A stretch of 64,000 bases of DNA from Plastoroseomonas arctica (GTDB taxonomy: Bacteria > Pseudomonadota > Alphaproteobacteria > Acetobacterales > Acetobacteraceae): contig NZ_JAAEDH010000021.1 of assembly GCF_018128965.1 (NCBI RefSeq), positions 1 through 64,000 on the forward strand, in the 5' to 3' direction. Shown one piece after another: positions 1 to 11,897 of this stretch. Positions within the stretch are counted from its first letter, which is position 1; each line of letters begins with the position of its first letter. The notes under the pieces were generated by a model. It did no database searches. It saw only the letters and a program-made list of their open reading frames with translations, and was not told the DNA's origin. A program made the position numbers and the translations under genes.

Positions 1-1
1 C

Positions 2-709
2 CTCGCGCTCGCCGCCACGGCCGGGCTGATCGCCTCGGCGGCGGCGCTGCGGCTGCCCTCGGTGCCGGCGCAGCCCCAGGCGAACCGCCCACGCATCGCC
101 GCGGCCATCCTCGAAGGCGCGCGCTTCGTGCGGGCCGAGCCGCACCTGGCCGCGATCGCGCTGGTCGCCATCGCCTGGAACAGCGCCTTCTTCGCGCTGC
201 AGGCGGTGCTGGTGCCGCTCGCCCTGGGACCGCTCGGGCTGAGCCCGGCGGCGGCCGGCGTGGCACTGGGCGCCTACGGGGCGGGGCTGGTGCTGGCGGC
301 GCTGCTCGCGCCCTGGATTGGCGCTCGGACAAGCCCGGGGTTTTCGCTGATGGTGGGGCCGGCGCTTTCGGTGGCCGCCGTCCTGGCAATCCTCGCCGCA
401 CCGATGGGGGGCGCCGTGCTGTGGCTGGCGCTGGGCCAGTTCCTGCTCGGCTTCGGGCCGATGCTTTGGCAGATCGCCCAGACCAGCCTGCGCCAGGCGG
501 TCACACCCCAGGGCCTGCTCGGCCGTGTGGGGGCGACGATGCAGGTGGCGGTGTTCGGCGTGCGCCCGCTCGGCGCGCTGGCCGGCGGCGCGCTCGCGGC
601 GTGGCAGGGTCCGCATGCGGCGGTCTGGCTGGCGGCGGCAGGGTTCGCGGTGTCGCTGCTGGTGCTGTTGCGCTCGCCGCTGCCGCAGCTGCGCGCGCTG
701 CCCGCCTAG
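2..709 (+). CDS. MFS transporter, C-terminal part (5' truncated by window edge)
   Basis: The reading frame is already open at base 2 and ends at TAG 707-709, so the start lies outside the window. The visible residues form about six hydrophobic segments separated by short Gly/Ala/Arg loops, including LVGPALSVAAVLAIL-like and LWLALGQFLLGFGPMLW-like helices. This matches the C-terminal half of a 12-helix major facilitator superfamily drug/solute exporter in the inner membrane. The substrate cannot be told. The stop overlaps that of convergent ftsB in the palindrome CTAG (706-709). Family call is fairly secure; role is not. Confidence 0.75.
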   Translation, partial: LALAATAGLIASAAALRLPSVPAQPQANRPRIAAAILEGARFVRAEPHLAAIALVAIAWNSAFFALQAVLVPLALGPLGLSPAAAGVALGAYGAGLVLAALLAPWIGARTSPGFSLMVGPALSVAAVLAILAAPMGGAVLWLALGQFLLGFGPMLWQIAQTSLRQAVTPQGLLGRVGATMQVAVFGVRPLGALAGGALAAWQGPHAAVWLAAAGFAVSLLVLLRSPLPQLRALPA

Positions 710-1044
710 TAGAGGCGCTGCCCCGCCGGGTAGGGCAGCACGATCTCGTCACGGCCGACCATGTTCAACAGTGCGCGGGCCCGCTCGTCCAGCTGGTCGC
801 GATCGACATGGTCGCCGCGCAGCCCCTGCACACGGCGCTCGATCGTGTCGCGCGCGGCTTCCGCCCGCACGAGCTCCTGGCGGGCGAGCGCGATCTCCTC
901 GCTGCGCTGGGCATGCGCGATCAGGCCGCGCTCACCGTGACGGGCGTGCCAGCCGAAGTAGAAGCAGACCGCGATGAAGGCGAGCGGGAGAACCGCTTCC
1001 TTCGCGCGCCGCGTCAATGCCTGGCCAAAACCCCTCACGCGCAA
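706..1044 (-). CDS. ftsB: FtsB/DivIC-family septum formation initiator
   Basis: A small bitopic protein of 112 residues. It has a short basic N-terminus, one transmembrane segment (LPLAFIAVCFYFGW), a periplasmic coiled coil rich in Glu/Arg/Leu, and the conserved end of the family with an ARxxLNMVGRDEIVLPYP stretch. FtsB-type proteins join FtsL and FtsQ in the divisome at the septum. Position downstream of eno is the usual alphaproteobacterial order (eno-ftsB-pdhA). The start drawn here is TTG at 1044; GTG at 1038 is two codons downstream and equally plausible. No ATG start precedes the membrane helix. Confidence 0.82.
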   Translation of the reverse strand: MRVRGFGQALTRRAKEAVLPLAFIAVCFYFGWHARHGERGLIAHAQRSEEIALARQELVRAEAARDTIERRVQGLRGDHVDRDQLDERARALLNMVGRDEIVLPYPAGQRLY

Positions 1045-1120
1045 TCCCCAAGCCCCTGACGCAGAGAATCAACATCGGAGTCGCTTGGCAAGCACCCATC
1101 CGCGTGAGCGCGCAGAAAAC

Positions 1121-2467
<1,347 letters not shown>

Positions 2468-3085
2468 TCAACGCCAGCGGTGGACGGCGCGCAGGGTGGC
2501 GACCGGCGCGGCCGCGCGCCCCTGGCGGTCGCAGGGTTCCACCAGGCGCGCGGGGATGCCGCGGGCGACCGGCATGCCGGCCGTCTTGGGCCGGGAGAAG
2601 CCGGCGAAGCGGATGTCGAGCTGCCCGGCGCCGACGCTCAGCACCTCGCCCCAATCGCCGGCCCGGGCGGTGACGAATTCGCCTTCCTCGTCGCGGCGCA
2701 TCCGCACCAGGTCGCCCACCTGGACCGGGGCGGCATTGTCCTGCACGCCGCCGGGACCACGCGCCGCGCGATCATCGAACTGGCTGGCCCTCAGGCCGGA
2801 ACGGCTCACATCGCGCTGGTCGAGCAGGATGGCGGCCCCCCGCGCATCGCAAGGCGCGAGCCAGGAGGAGGGCACCGCGCGCGCATAGGGCAGCGTCGCG
2901 GTGGCGGGGCGGGAGAAACCCGCCAGCTGGACATCGGCGGTATGCGCGTCGACCGAGACGACGCTGCCCCACTCGCCGCCGCGATAGGCGATCGGCGAGC
3001 CGAGGTCATCGCGCTTGATGCGCACGAAATCACCCGCCTCGAACACCGGGAGTGGCTGACCTTCTCTCGTGTAGGCGATGCGCAT
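2468..3085 (-). CDS. Unknown protein with two tandem ~64-residue repeats
   Basis: A 205-residue protein that I cannot assign to a family. Residues 17-80 and 123-186 are clear duplicates: both carry GD(F/L)VR(I/M)(K/R)RD near the start, then (E/D)WG(S/E)V(V/L)SV, AGFSRP and a closing L(A/E)PCD. The linker (about 85-120) is polar. The repeat looks like a small beta-barrel (SH3/KOW-like) by its G-D-x-V-x and G-x-V pattern, but this is inference. No signal peptide or membrane segment. ATG 3085 was chosen over an upstream extension because the Arg-rich extension is outside the repeats. It sits between kdsA and eno on the same strand. Confidence 0.7.
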   Translation of the reverse strand: MRIAYTREGQPLPVFEAGDFVRIKRDDLGSPIAYRGGEWGSVVSVDAHTADVQLAGFSRPATATLPYARAVPSSWLAPCDARGAAILLDQRDVSRSGLRASQFDDRAARGPGGVQDNAAPVQVGDLVRMRRDEEGEFVTARAGDWGEVLSVGAGQLDIRFAGFSRPKTAGMPVARGIPARLVEPCDRQGRAAAPVATLRAVHRWR

Positions 3086-3169
3086 GGGGCCACCTTCATT
3101 GCGGCCCACGGAATGGCGGCCACCGCGCATTGTCCCGGCAGCGGGTAAAAGACCGGCTAAGAGGCCGTG

Positions 3170-3991
3170 TCAGCCCGATTTCGCCAAGCGATCAAAGGCC
3201 ATCAGACGCGCGATCAGCGCCGGCATCTCGCGCAGCGGGATCATGTTCGGCCCATCCGAGGGCGCATGGTCGGGGTCCTGGTGCGTTTCGATGAACACGG
3301 CCGCCACACCGACCGCGATGGCCGCGCGCGCCAGGATGGGCGCGAATTCGCGCTGCCCGCCGCTGCTGCTGCCCTGCCCGCCGGGCTGCTGGACGGAGTG
3401 CGTCGCGTCGTACACCACCGGGTAGCCCGTCTCCGCCATGATCGGCAGCGCGCGCATGTCGGAGACGAGGGTGTTGTAGCCGAAGGAGGCACCACGCTCG
3501 CACAGCAGGATGCGCTGGTTGCCGGTCGACGCAATCTTGGCCGCGACGTTCTTCATGTCCCACGGTGCCAGGAACTGGCCCTTCTTCACGTTGATCGCCG
3601 CCCCCGTCTCCCCGGCCGCGAGCAGCAGGTCGGTCTGGCGGGAGAGGAAGGCGGGAATCTGCAGCACGTCGACCGCCTCGGCCGCTGGGGCGCATTGCTC
3701 GGCGGTGTGAACGTCGGTGAGCGTGGGCAGGCCGGTGGTCTCCCGCACCTCGGCGAGGATGGCCAGGCCTTCGGCCATGCCGATGCCGCGGGCGGCGGAG
3801 CCGGAAGTGCGGTTGGCCTTGTCGAAGCTGGATTTGTAGATGAGGCCGATGCCGGCGACGCGCGCCATCTCGGCGAGCGCGGATGCGGTTTCCAGCGCAT
3901 GCGCGCGGGATTCGATCTGGCAGGGGCCGGAGATGAAGACCAGCGCGCGGTCGTTGGCGATGGTGAGATCGCGGATGGCGACGGGGATCAT
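3170..3991 (-). CDS. kdsA: 3-deoxy-D-manno-octulosonate 8-phosphate synthase
   Basis: Condenses phosphoenolpyruvate with arabinose 5-phosphate to give KDO-8-phosphate for lipopolysaccharide inner core. Length 273 residues is typical. Diagnostic stretches are [10 protein letters not shown] at the N-terminus, [34 protein letters not shown], and the C-terminal [22 protein letters not shown]. Asn is present in NVKKG, and Cys in GPCQIES, which suggests a metal-dependent-type site, though this is only a reading. ATG start at 3991. An unusual 125-bp palindrome separates it from upstream pyrG. Confidence 0.97.
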   Translation of the reverse strand: MIPVAIRDLTIANDRALVFISGPCQIESRAHALETASALAEMARVAGIGLIYKSSFDKANRTSGSAARGIGMAEGLAILAEVRETTGLPTLTDVHTAEQCAPAAEAVDVLQIPAFLSRQTDLLLAAGETGAAINVKKGQFLAPWDMKNVAAKIASTGNQRILLCERGASFGYNTLVSDMRALPIMAETGYPVVYDATHSVQQPGGQGSSSGGQREFAPILARAAIAVGVAAVFIETHQDPDHAPSDGPNMIPLREMPALIARLMAFDRLAKSG

Positions 3992-4009
3992 GCCGAAACT
4001 CCGAAACGA

Positions 4010-4134
4010 CTGGGGGAAAAGAATTTCCCCCAGACCCCCATTCTTTTATTTTTGATCTATTGGTGCTCGTTGGCAGCTAGCACCAATAGATAAAAAAGAA
4101 AGAATGGGGGTTTGGGGGAAATTCATTTCCCCCA
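4010..4134. repeat. Long imperfect palindrome between pyrG and kdsA
   Basis: The left half (from 4010) and the right half (to 4134) are near-perfect reverse complements for about 55 bases. Three nested stems are visible: 4010-4033 (CTGGGGGAAA/TTTCCCCCAG), the mirrored stem 4114-4133, and a central stem 4057-4067 with 4079-4089 (CTATTGGTGCT/AGCACCAATAG). The flanks of the central stem are T- and A-rich, so transcripts from either direction would end a G/C stem with a U run. A shorter relative of the outer stem occurs at 56231-56252. It may act as terminator or attenuator, or be a non-autonomous dispersed element. Confidence 0.85.
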
Positions 4135-4141
4135 TGCTTGC

Positions 4142-5893
<1,752 letters not shown>

Positions 5894-6214
5894 TTAATTC
5901 GTGGGGACGGCCGGCAGCGCAGGAAGTGCGGGGGCGGCGGGCGCGGCCGCCGGCGGCGGCGAATCGAGGATTGAGCGCTGCTGCACGGAACCGCGGTTCA
6001 CCAGGGCCAGAGCAATCGAGAGCACGAAGAACAGCGTCCCCAGGATGGCGGTGGTGCGGGTGAGCAGGTTGGCCGTGCCGCGTCCGCTCATGAACCCGCC
6101 CATCCCCTGGGAGGAGCCGACGCCGAGCCCGCCGCCTTCGCTGCGCTGAAGCAGCACAACGCCGATCAGGGACAGGGTGACGATGAGGTGGAGGACGAGG
6201 AGGAGGCTGGCCAT
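5894..6214 (-). CDS. secG: SecG preprotein translocase subunit
   Basis: Small inner-membrane partner of SecYE. The 106-residue protein has two hydrophobic segments (LLLVLHLIVTLSLIGVVLLQ and TAILGTLFFVLSIALALV) separated by the conserved Gly-rich loop with EGGGLG and a phenylalanine-containing GGFMSGRG stretch. The C-terminal tail is an Ala/Pro repeat, common in alphaproteobacterial SecG. ATG 6214 was chosen because it immediately precedes the first helix; an upstream in-frame extension of 40 polar residues is not family-like. First gene of the block that continues with pyrG. Confidence 0.93.
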   Translation of the reverse strand: MASLLLVLHLIVTLSLIGVVLLQRSEGGGLGVGSSQGMGGFMSGRGTANLLTRTTAILGTLFFVLSIALALVNRGSVQQRSILDSPPPAAAPAAPALPALPAVPTN

Positions 6215-6519
6215 GCGGGGCGCTTTACCCTCGGGTCGCGCATTTGGCCAGTGGCTGCGCAAGCGTGGGCTGACCAAGAGTTGCCCGAACAGCTTCAGTG
6301 ACCGTGACTTGGATTGACTTGCCTGTGTCTTCACTCATGGCGCGCAACCGTTTCATTCAGACGTGAGGCTGGTCCTCGACGCAGCGCAGGGAGTTGAACT
6401 GCGAGGCTCATTATCGCAGCCTGGGCCGCGCTACGTCAGACATGGAGCACGACGGGGCGTGGGGCCGTAGGCGCTAGGTGAGTACTCTGCTAGTGCACCC
6501 CTCAATCAGACGAAGTTGA

Positions 6520-7611
6520 ATGCAACATGCCGGTTGGAGCGCACCATTGAGTATTTCCGAACAGGCCCTCACAAACGACGGCGAGCGAATGATCGTTGGC
6601 AACATGTGGGGCTACTGGGCACATCTCTCGATTTACTGCTTCGCGCTGCAGTTCGGGGCCGGCCGGCGGGTTCTTGATGCCGGGTCAGGTTCGGGCTACG
6701 GCGCCGCCTATCTGGCGAGGCACGGCGCTCAGGTGCTGGCGCTCGATGCCTCCGCCGTCGCTATCGAGCATTCCCGAATCCGGTATGCCGGCGACCCCGT
6801 CACCTTTGAGGTTGCCGATCTAAACCTGCCGCTGCCCTGCGGCGCTGACCTCTTTGACCTGGTGTTCAGCAGCAATGTTTTCGAGCATGTCGCTCATGTG
6901 GACCGGCTTGCATCTGAATGTGCCCGGGTGATGCGACCTGACGGCGCTTGCGTGGTGGCCGTTCCGCCTGTCATCAACGCCACAGCGATGGCGGCTGACT
7001 TGGAGAACCGGTTTCACGTCCACCACATTCCACCCAGCGCGTGGGAGGCAAAGCTGAAGCGGTTCTTCCTCGATGTGAAGGTGCACCGCCACGAACACGC
7101 CGGCGCTTTCGCCACGCCGGGCAAGCCCGAAACCGAAATTCAGCTTCCCATGGATCAGGTGACGATACGGGAAACCGATTTCGCCTTCCCCGAAATCACC
7201 GCCGCCGAGATGGAAGCGACCAGTAGCCTTACCGCGATCTTCGTCTGTCGTGGGCGTCGCTTGCCCGCGGCCCCCGAGACTCTGGCCGAACGCACGCCCG
7301 CAGAGTGGTGTGAACTCGCCGTTGCGGCCAATTTGATCGGTCGCGCCGCAGCGGTGCCCGAGGACCCCGTGGATCATGCGTCCCAGGTCACCTCGGCGGT
7401 CGCCGAGGCGGAGTTGAAGGCCAAGCTGAAGGCAGAGCTGAGGGCCGAGGCGCGGCTAAATGATGTGAAAGGCGAGATGGCCGTCGCCCTCGCGCACATG
7501 GCTGCGAGGGAGGAAGACATGCAGCGCCGCGTCGCAGCAATGGAGCAATCGACGAGTTGGCGTATGACCTCGCCGCTCCGCAGCCTGCGGACCGCGCTGC
7601 GCGGCCGGTAG
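6520..7611 (+). CDS. SAM-dependent methyltransferase with C-terminal coiled coil
   Basis: Class I methyltransferase of 363 residues. Motif I is VLDAGSGSGYG (residues 51-61), followed by an acidic residue at the end of strand 2 (LALDAS) and a motif IV region FDLVFSSNVFEHV. After about residue 285 it becomes Ala/Glu/Lys/Arg-rich and probably coiled coil, ending with SWRMTSPLRSLRTALRG, a tail common in glycosyltransferases and methyltransferases of surface polysaccharide loci. Substrate is unknown; a glycan acceptor is inferred from the tail. It lies on the opposite strand between tpiA and secG, breaking a usually contiguous cluster, and its upstream region looks less GC-rich than neighbours, so recent gain is possible. 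Confidence 0.8.
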   Translation: MQHAGWSAPLSISEQALTNDGERMIVGNMWGYWAHLSIYCFALQFGAGRRVLDAGSGSGYGAAYLARHGAQVLALDASAVAIEHSRIRYAGDPVTFEVADLNLPLPCGADLFDLVFSSNVFEHVAHVDRLASECARVMRPDGACVVAVPPVINATAMAADLENRFHVHHIPPSAWEAKLKRFFLDVKVHRHEHAGAFATPGKPETEIQLPMDQVTIRETDFAFPEITAAEMEATSSLTAIFVCRGRRLPAAPETLAERTPAEWCELAVAANLIGRAAAVPEDPVDHASQVTSAVAEAELKAKLKAELRAEARLNDVKGEMAVALAHMAAREEDMQRRVAAMEQSTSWRMTSPLRSLRTALRGR

Positions 7612-7661
7612 ACCAGGAGGTTCGACGGCAAGTCCTTTGGCGTCCGGGCGAGCGCGTTGCC

Positions 7662-8405
7662 CTAGGCGGGCGATGCCGCCGCCGCGATCGCCAGGAACTC
7701 CGCCGCCGCCAGGCTCGCGCCGCCCACCAGCACCCCATCCACATTCGGCAGGGCGAGGATCACCGGGGCATTGCCGGCCTTCACCGACCCGCCATAGAGC
7801 AGCCGCGTGCCGGCCGGCGCCAGGCGGCGCAGCAGCGCATGGATGGTGGTGATGTCCTCCTCGGACGGCGTGCGGCCGGTGCCGATGGCCCAGTCCGGCT
7901 CATAGGCGACGACGCCGCGGGCGGTGGAGAAGCGGTCCGGCATCGAGTTCTGCAGCTGGCGCTGGATCACGCTCTCGGACTGGCCGGCGGCCTTCTGCGC
8001 CATGGTCTCGCCCACGCAGATCACCGGCACCACCCCGGCCATGATGGCCGCGGCGGCCTTGTCGCGCACATCAGCATCGGATTCATGGTGGTTCAGGCGC
8101 CGCTCGGAATGGCCCACCAGGACGTAGGCGCAGCCGATGTCGCGCAGCATCGGCGCCGAGACGTCGCCGGTATGGGCACCCTTGGGCTCGGCGTGGCAGT
8201 CCTGCGCGCCCATCGCGACGCCATGGCCCATCAGCGTGGAGCCCACGGCGTGCAGATGCGGGAAGGGCGGGAAGACCACCAGATCCGGGTCGGCCTCGCC
8301 GCGCGGGGCGTTGGCGCCGATGGACTCCGCCAGGGCAATCGCCTCGCGGATGGTGCCGTTCATCTTCCAATTGCCCGCGATCAGCGGGCGGATCCCAGGG
8401 GTCAT
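7662..8405 (-). CDS. tpiA: Triosephosphate isomerase
   Basis: Interconverts dihydroxyacetone phosphate and glyceraldehyde 3-phosphate. The 247-residue protein has LIAGNWKMNG at the N-terminus (catalytic Lys), the electrophile His in YVLVGHSERR, the catalytic Glu in AYEPDWAIGTGR, and the phosphate-binding LLYGGSVKAGN near the end. ATG at 8405. It diverges from ppiD across about 100 bases that must hold both promoters. Confidence 0.97.
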   Translation of the reverse strand: MTPGIRPLIAGNWKMNGTIREAIALAESIGANAPRGEADPDLVVFPPFPHLHAVGSTLMGHGVAMGAQDCHAEPKGAHTGDVSAPMLRDIGCAYVLVGHSERRLNHHESDADVRDKAAAAIMAGVVPVICVGETMAQKAAGQSESVIQRQLQNSMPDRFSTARGVVAYEPDWAIGTGRTPSEEDITTIHALLRRLAPAGTRLLYGGSVKAGNAPVILALPNVDGVLVGGASLAAAEFLAIAAAASPA

Positions 8406-8508
8406 GGCGCGCTCTCCGGATTCAGGGCGCGATTACTGCGCGCATCGGCGTTTGGCAACCGGGGCGCGCTTCGCCTATGGTCCGGCCCCTTTCGCAGTCT
8501 GGATACCC

Positions 8509-10398
8509 ATGCTCACCGCGCTCCGCAAACTCGCTGGCACCTGGTTCGCCAAGCTGCTCTTCGTGCTCCTGATCGGGTCCTTCGCGATCTGGGGGATCGA
8601 GGATGTGGTGCGCAATTTCGGCCGCGATTCGGCGCTGGCCCGCGTCGATGGCCAGCCGATCCCGATCGAGGAGGCGCAGGCCGCCGCACGGCGAGAGATC
8701 ACCCGCATCACCCGCCAGCTGGGGCCGAATTTCCAGGGCAACGAGGAGATCAGGAAGGCGCTCGCCGCCCAGGCGGTCGAGGGCCTGGTGATGGACCGCG
8801 TGCTGCGCAGCGAGGCAAGCCGCATGGGCGTGATCGTGCCTGACGCGGCGGTGACCAGCGCGGTGTTCTCCATCCCGCAGTTCCAGGGCGTCGATGGCCG
8901 ATTCTCGCGCGACGTGCTGTTCAACTTCCTCCGTTCCAACGACCTCACCGAGCAGCAGTTCCTCACGCTCATGCGCGCCGACCTTGCGCGCCAGCAGATC
9001 GCCGGTGCGGTGCGCGGCGGGGCGATCGCACCCGCCACGATGGCCGAGCCGCTGACGCGCTTCCTGCAGGAACGCCGCATCGCCGATGTCGCGCGTTTCC
9101 CGACCGCCGCCGCGGCGCCCCCCGCGGCACCCACCGAAGCCCAGCTACGCCGCTTCTACGAGAACAATCCGGCGCAATTCTCGACACCGCCGCTGCGCGA
9201 GGCGGTGGTCGCGGTGCTGACCGCGGAGATGCTCGCCGCCGAGGTGCAGGTGGCCGAGGCCGACATCGCAACCGCCTACGAGGCGCGCCGCGCCCAGTTC
9301 GAAACGCCCGAGCGCCGCGTGCTGCAGCAGGCGCTGCTGCGCGACCAGGCGGCCGCCGCCGCCATCGCCGCGCAATGGCAGGCGGGTGCGGACTGGGCCA
9401 CGATCGAGGCGGCGACCACCGCCGCCCAGGGCCAGGCGAGCGCGCTGCCGGAGACCGACCGCGCCGGGCTGCCTTTGCCCGCGCTCGCCCAGGCGAGCTT
9501 CGCGCTCGCCGAGGGCGCCGTTTCGGCCCCGGTGCAGAGCCCGTTCGGCTGGCACGTGTTCCGCGCCGAGCGGATCATCCCCGGCAGCACGCGCTCGCTC
9601 GATGATGTGCGCGCCGAGCTGCGCCAGGAGCTGGCGCTGGAGAAGGCGCTCGACGTCGCCTTCGAGCGCGCCACCCGATACGAGGACCAGCTCGCCGGCG
9701 GCGCCACGCTGGAGGAGGTCGCGCGCGAGCACGGCCTCGCCTATGCCGTGGTGCGCACCGACGCGCAGGGCCATGACGCGGCGGGCGCCGATGTCACCAT
9801 GCCGGTGCGCCCGGTGCAGCGGGCCGAAACGCTGCGGCTGATCTTCGCGGCCAATGCCGGCGACGCGGCCCGGCTGAACGAGGCGGTCGACGGCTTCATC
9901 GGCATCGAGCTGCGCGAGATCGTGGCCCCTGCCCTGAAGCCGTTCGAGACGGTCGAGACGGAGGTGCGCGAGGCCTGGCGCCTGGACGCCCAGAAGCGCG
10001 CGCAGGAAGAAGCCGCAACCGCGATGCTCACCGCGTTGCGGGCCGGCACGGCGTTCGATGCGGCCGCCGCGGTGGGCAACGCCACCACCGGCCGGGTCGG
10101 GCCGCTTGACCGCGAGCCCGGGCGCGACAGCCCGGTGCCGCCTGAACTCCTGGCCCCGCTGTTCGAGCTCGCGCGCGGCGAGGCGACGATGGTCGCCACG
10201 CGCGACGGCTTCGCAGTCGGCCAGGTGGTCGAGATCCAGGTCGCCGACCTCGCGGCGGAATCCGCCGCGCTCGAGCGGATGCGCTCCGAGGTTCGCCGCT
10301 CGATCGCCGACGACCTCGAGGCACAGCTGCACGCCGCGCTGCGCGCGCGCAGCACCGTGCGGGTGAACCAGACGCTGCTCGAAAGCCTCGGGCGATGA
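8509..10398 (+). CDS. ppiD: PpiD-like membrane-anchored periplasmic folding factor
   Basis: A 629-residue SurA-N/PPIC rotamase protein. A single transmembrane anchor lies at about residues 12-31 (FAKLLFVLLIGSFAIWGIED), followed by the chaperone-like SurA_N region (VDGQPI ... VLRSEASRMGV) and a parvulin domain around residues 235-340 (ERRVLQQALL ... SPFGWHVFRAERI). A long helical C-terminal region follows. Proteins of this type assist folding of translocated proteins near SecYEG. ATG 8509 is chosen because it begins the anchor. Its stop overlaps the trpE start (ATGA 10395-10398), an arrangement frequent in this class of bacteria. Confidence 0.93.
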   Translation: MLTALRKLAGTWFAKLLFVLLIGSFAIWGIEDVVRNFGRDSALARVDGQPIPIEEAQAAARREITRITRQLGPNFQGNEEIRKALAAQAVEGLVMDRVLRSEASRMGVIVPDAAVTSAVFSIPQFQGVDGRFSRDVLFNFLRSNDLTEQQFLTLMRADLARQQIAGAVRGGAIAPATMAEPLTRFLQERRIADVARFPTAAAAPPAAPTEAQLRRFYENNPAQFSTPPLREAVVAVLTAEMLAAEVQVAEADIATAYEARRAQFETPERRVLQQALLRDQAAAAAIAAQWQAGADWATIEAATTAAQGQASALPETDRAGLPLPALAQASFALAEGAVSAPVQSPFGWHVFRAERIIPGSTRSLDDVRAELRQELALEKALDVAFERATRYEDQLAGGATLEEVAREHGLAYAVVRTDAQGHDAAGADVTMPVRPVQRAETLRLIFAANAGDAARLNEAVDGFIGIELREIVAPALKPFETVETEVREAWRLDAQKRAQEEAATAMLTALRAGTAFDAAAAVGNATTGRVGPLDREPGRDSPVPPELLAPLFELARGEATMVATRDGFAVGQVVEIQVADLAAESAALERMRSEVRRSIADDLEAQLHAALRARSTVRVNQTLLESLGR

Positions 10399-11897
10399 TC
10401 GTCGGGTTTCCCGCCTTCGCGCAGGCGCTGGCGGCGGGAGGAGGGTATGTCGTTGCACGCGAGCGCGTGGCCGACCTTGAAACCCCGGTCGGGGCTTACC
10501 TGAAGCTCGCTGACACCAAGCCCTACGCGTTCCTGCTCGAAAGCGTCGAAGGCGGCGCCGCGCGTGGTCGCTACTCCGCGATCGGCCTCGCGCCGGACGT
10601 GGTGTGGCGCTGCCGCGACGGGCGCGCCGAGATGAACCGCCACGCGCTCTCGGCGCCGAATGCCTTCGTGGCCGAGGATGCGTCCGCCATGGACAGCCTC
10701 CGCGCGGTGATCGCGCTTGGCCGCATGGCGCTGCCGCCCGGACTGCCGCCGATCGGCGCGGGGCTCTACGGCTATCTCGGCTACGACATGGTGCGGCTGA
10801 TGGAGAAGCTGCCGGCCACCAACCCCGACTTGCTCGGCATCCCCGAAGCTGTGCTGATGCGCCCGACTCTGATCGCCGTGTTCGACCATGTGCGCGACAC
10901 GCTCACCCTCTGCGCGCCGATCTGGCCCGAAGCTTCGGGCGACGCCGCCGCCGCCTGGGAGGTCGCCAATGCCCGGCTCGACGAGGCGGAAGCCGCGCTT
11001 GACCGCCCTGTGCCGCGCGCCGCGCCGCCTGCCGACCTCCCTGCCCCGCCCGAGCCGAGCTCCAACTTCACCGAAGCCGGCTTCATCGCGGCCGTCGAGC
11101 GGGCAAAGGATTACATCCGCGCCGGCGACGCCTTCCAAATCGTCCCCTCGCAGCGCTTCTCGATCCCGTTCGGCCTGCCCTCCTTCTCGCTCTACCGCGC
11201 GTTGCGGCGGATCAACCCCGCGCCCTTCCTGTTCCACTTCGACTTCGCGGGCTTCGCCGCGGTCGGCGCCTCGCCGGAAATCCTGGTGCGGCTGCGCGAC
11301 GGGATGGTCACCGTCCGCCCACTCGCCGGCACCCGCGGCCGCGGCGCGACGCCTGAGGAAGACCGCGCGCTGGAAGCCGAACTCCTCGCCGACCCCAAGG
11401 AGCGCGCCGAGCACCTGATGCTGCTCGACCTCGGGCGCAACGATGTCGGCCGCGTCGCCGAGATCGGCACCGTCCGCGTCACCGCCCAGTTCCAGATCGA
11501 ACGCTATTCCCAGGTCATGCACATCAGCTCGGAAGTCCAAGGCAAGCTGCGCAAGGGCCTCGATTCCGTCGACGCCTTCATCGCCGGCTTTCCGGCGGGC
11601 ACGCTGACCGGCGCGCCCAAGATCCGCGCCATGGAAGTGATCGAGGAACTCGAACCCTCGCGCCGTGGAATCTACGCCGGCGGCTTCGGCTACTTCGCGG
11701 CCGATGGCGGCATGGACACCTGCATCGGGCTGCGCACCGCGCTGGTGAAGGACGGCATCATGCACGTCCAGGCCGGCGCCGGCGTGGTCGCCGATTCCGA
11801 CCCCAAGGCGGAATTCGAAGAAACCCGGCAGAAGGCGCGCGCCCTGTTCCGGGCGGCGGAGGAAGCCGTCCGCTTCGCGGCGCGCCGGAAGGGGTGA
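10395..11897 (+). CDS. trpE: Anthranilate synthase component I
   Basis: Converts chorismate to anthranilate using ammonia from TrpG. The 500-residue protein has an N-terminal Trp-feedback-type region with LLESVEGG...RYSAIG, and a chorismate-binding domain with PLAGTRGRG, LMLLDLGRNDVGRVA, and GTLTGAPKIRAMEVIEE. Translationally coupled to ppiD by a 4-base overlap, so there is no room for a leader-peptide attenuator directly upstream. Unusually, trpG is not next: a palindromic element and an opposite-strand dehydrogenase gene intervene. Confidence 0.97.
   Translation: MIVGFPAFAQALAAGGGYVVARERVADLETPVGAYLKLADTKPYAFLLESVEGGAARGRYSAIGLAPDVVWRCRDGRAEMNRHALSAPNAFVAEDASAMDSLRAVIALGRMALPPGLPPIGAGLYGYLGYDMVRLMEKLPATNPDLLGIPEAVLMRPTLIAVFDHVRDTLTLCAPIWPEASGDAAAAWEVANARLDEAEAALDRPVPRAAPPADLPAPPEPSSNFTEAGFIAAVERAKDYIRAGDAFQIVPSQRFSIPFGLPSFSLYRALRRINPAPFLFHFDFAGFAAVGASPEILVRLRDGMVTVRPLAGTRGRGATPEEDRALEAELLADPKERAEHLMLLDLGRNDVGRVAEIGTVRVTAQFQIERYSQVMHISSEVQGKLRKGLDSVDAFIAGFPAGTLTGAPKIRAMEVIEELEPSRRGIYAGGFGYFAADGGMDTCIGLRTALVKDGIMHVQAGAGVVADSDPKAEFEETRQKARALFRAAEEAVRFAARRKG

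Noticed and set aside
6335-6519. Possible tRNA near secG (a tRNA-Leu is common there in other bacteria)
   Set aside because: No cloverleaf could be drawn: no acceptor stem pairing and no proper T-loop sequence.
10395-10440. Tryptophan attenuator before trpE
   Set aside because: trpE starts inside the ppiD stop, leaving no leader region.
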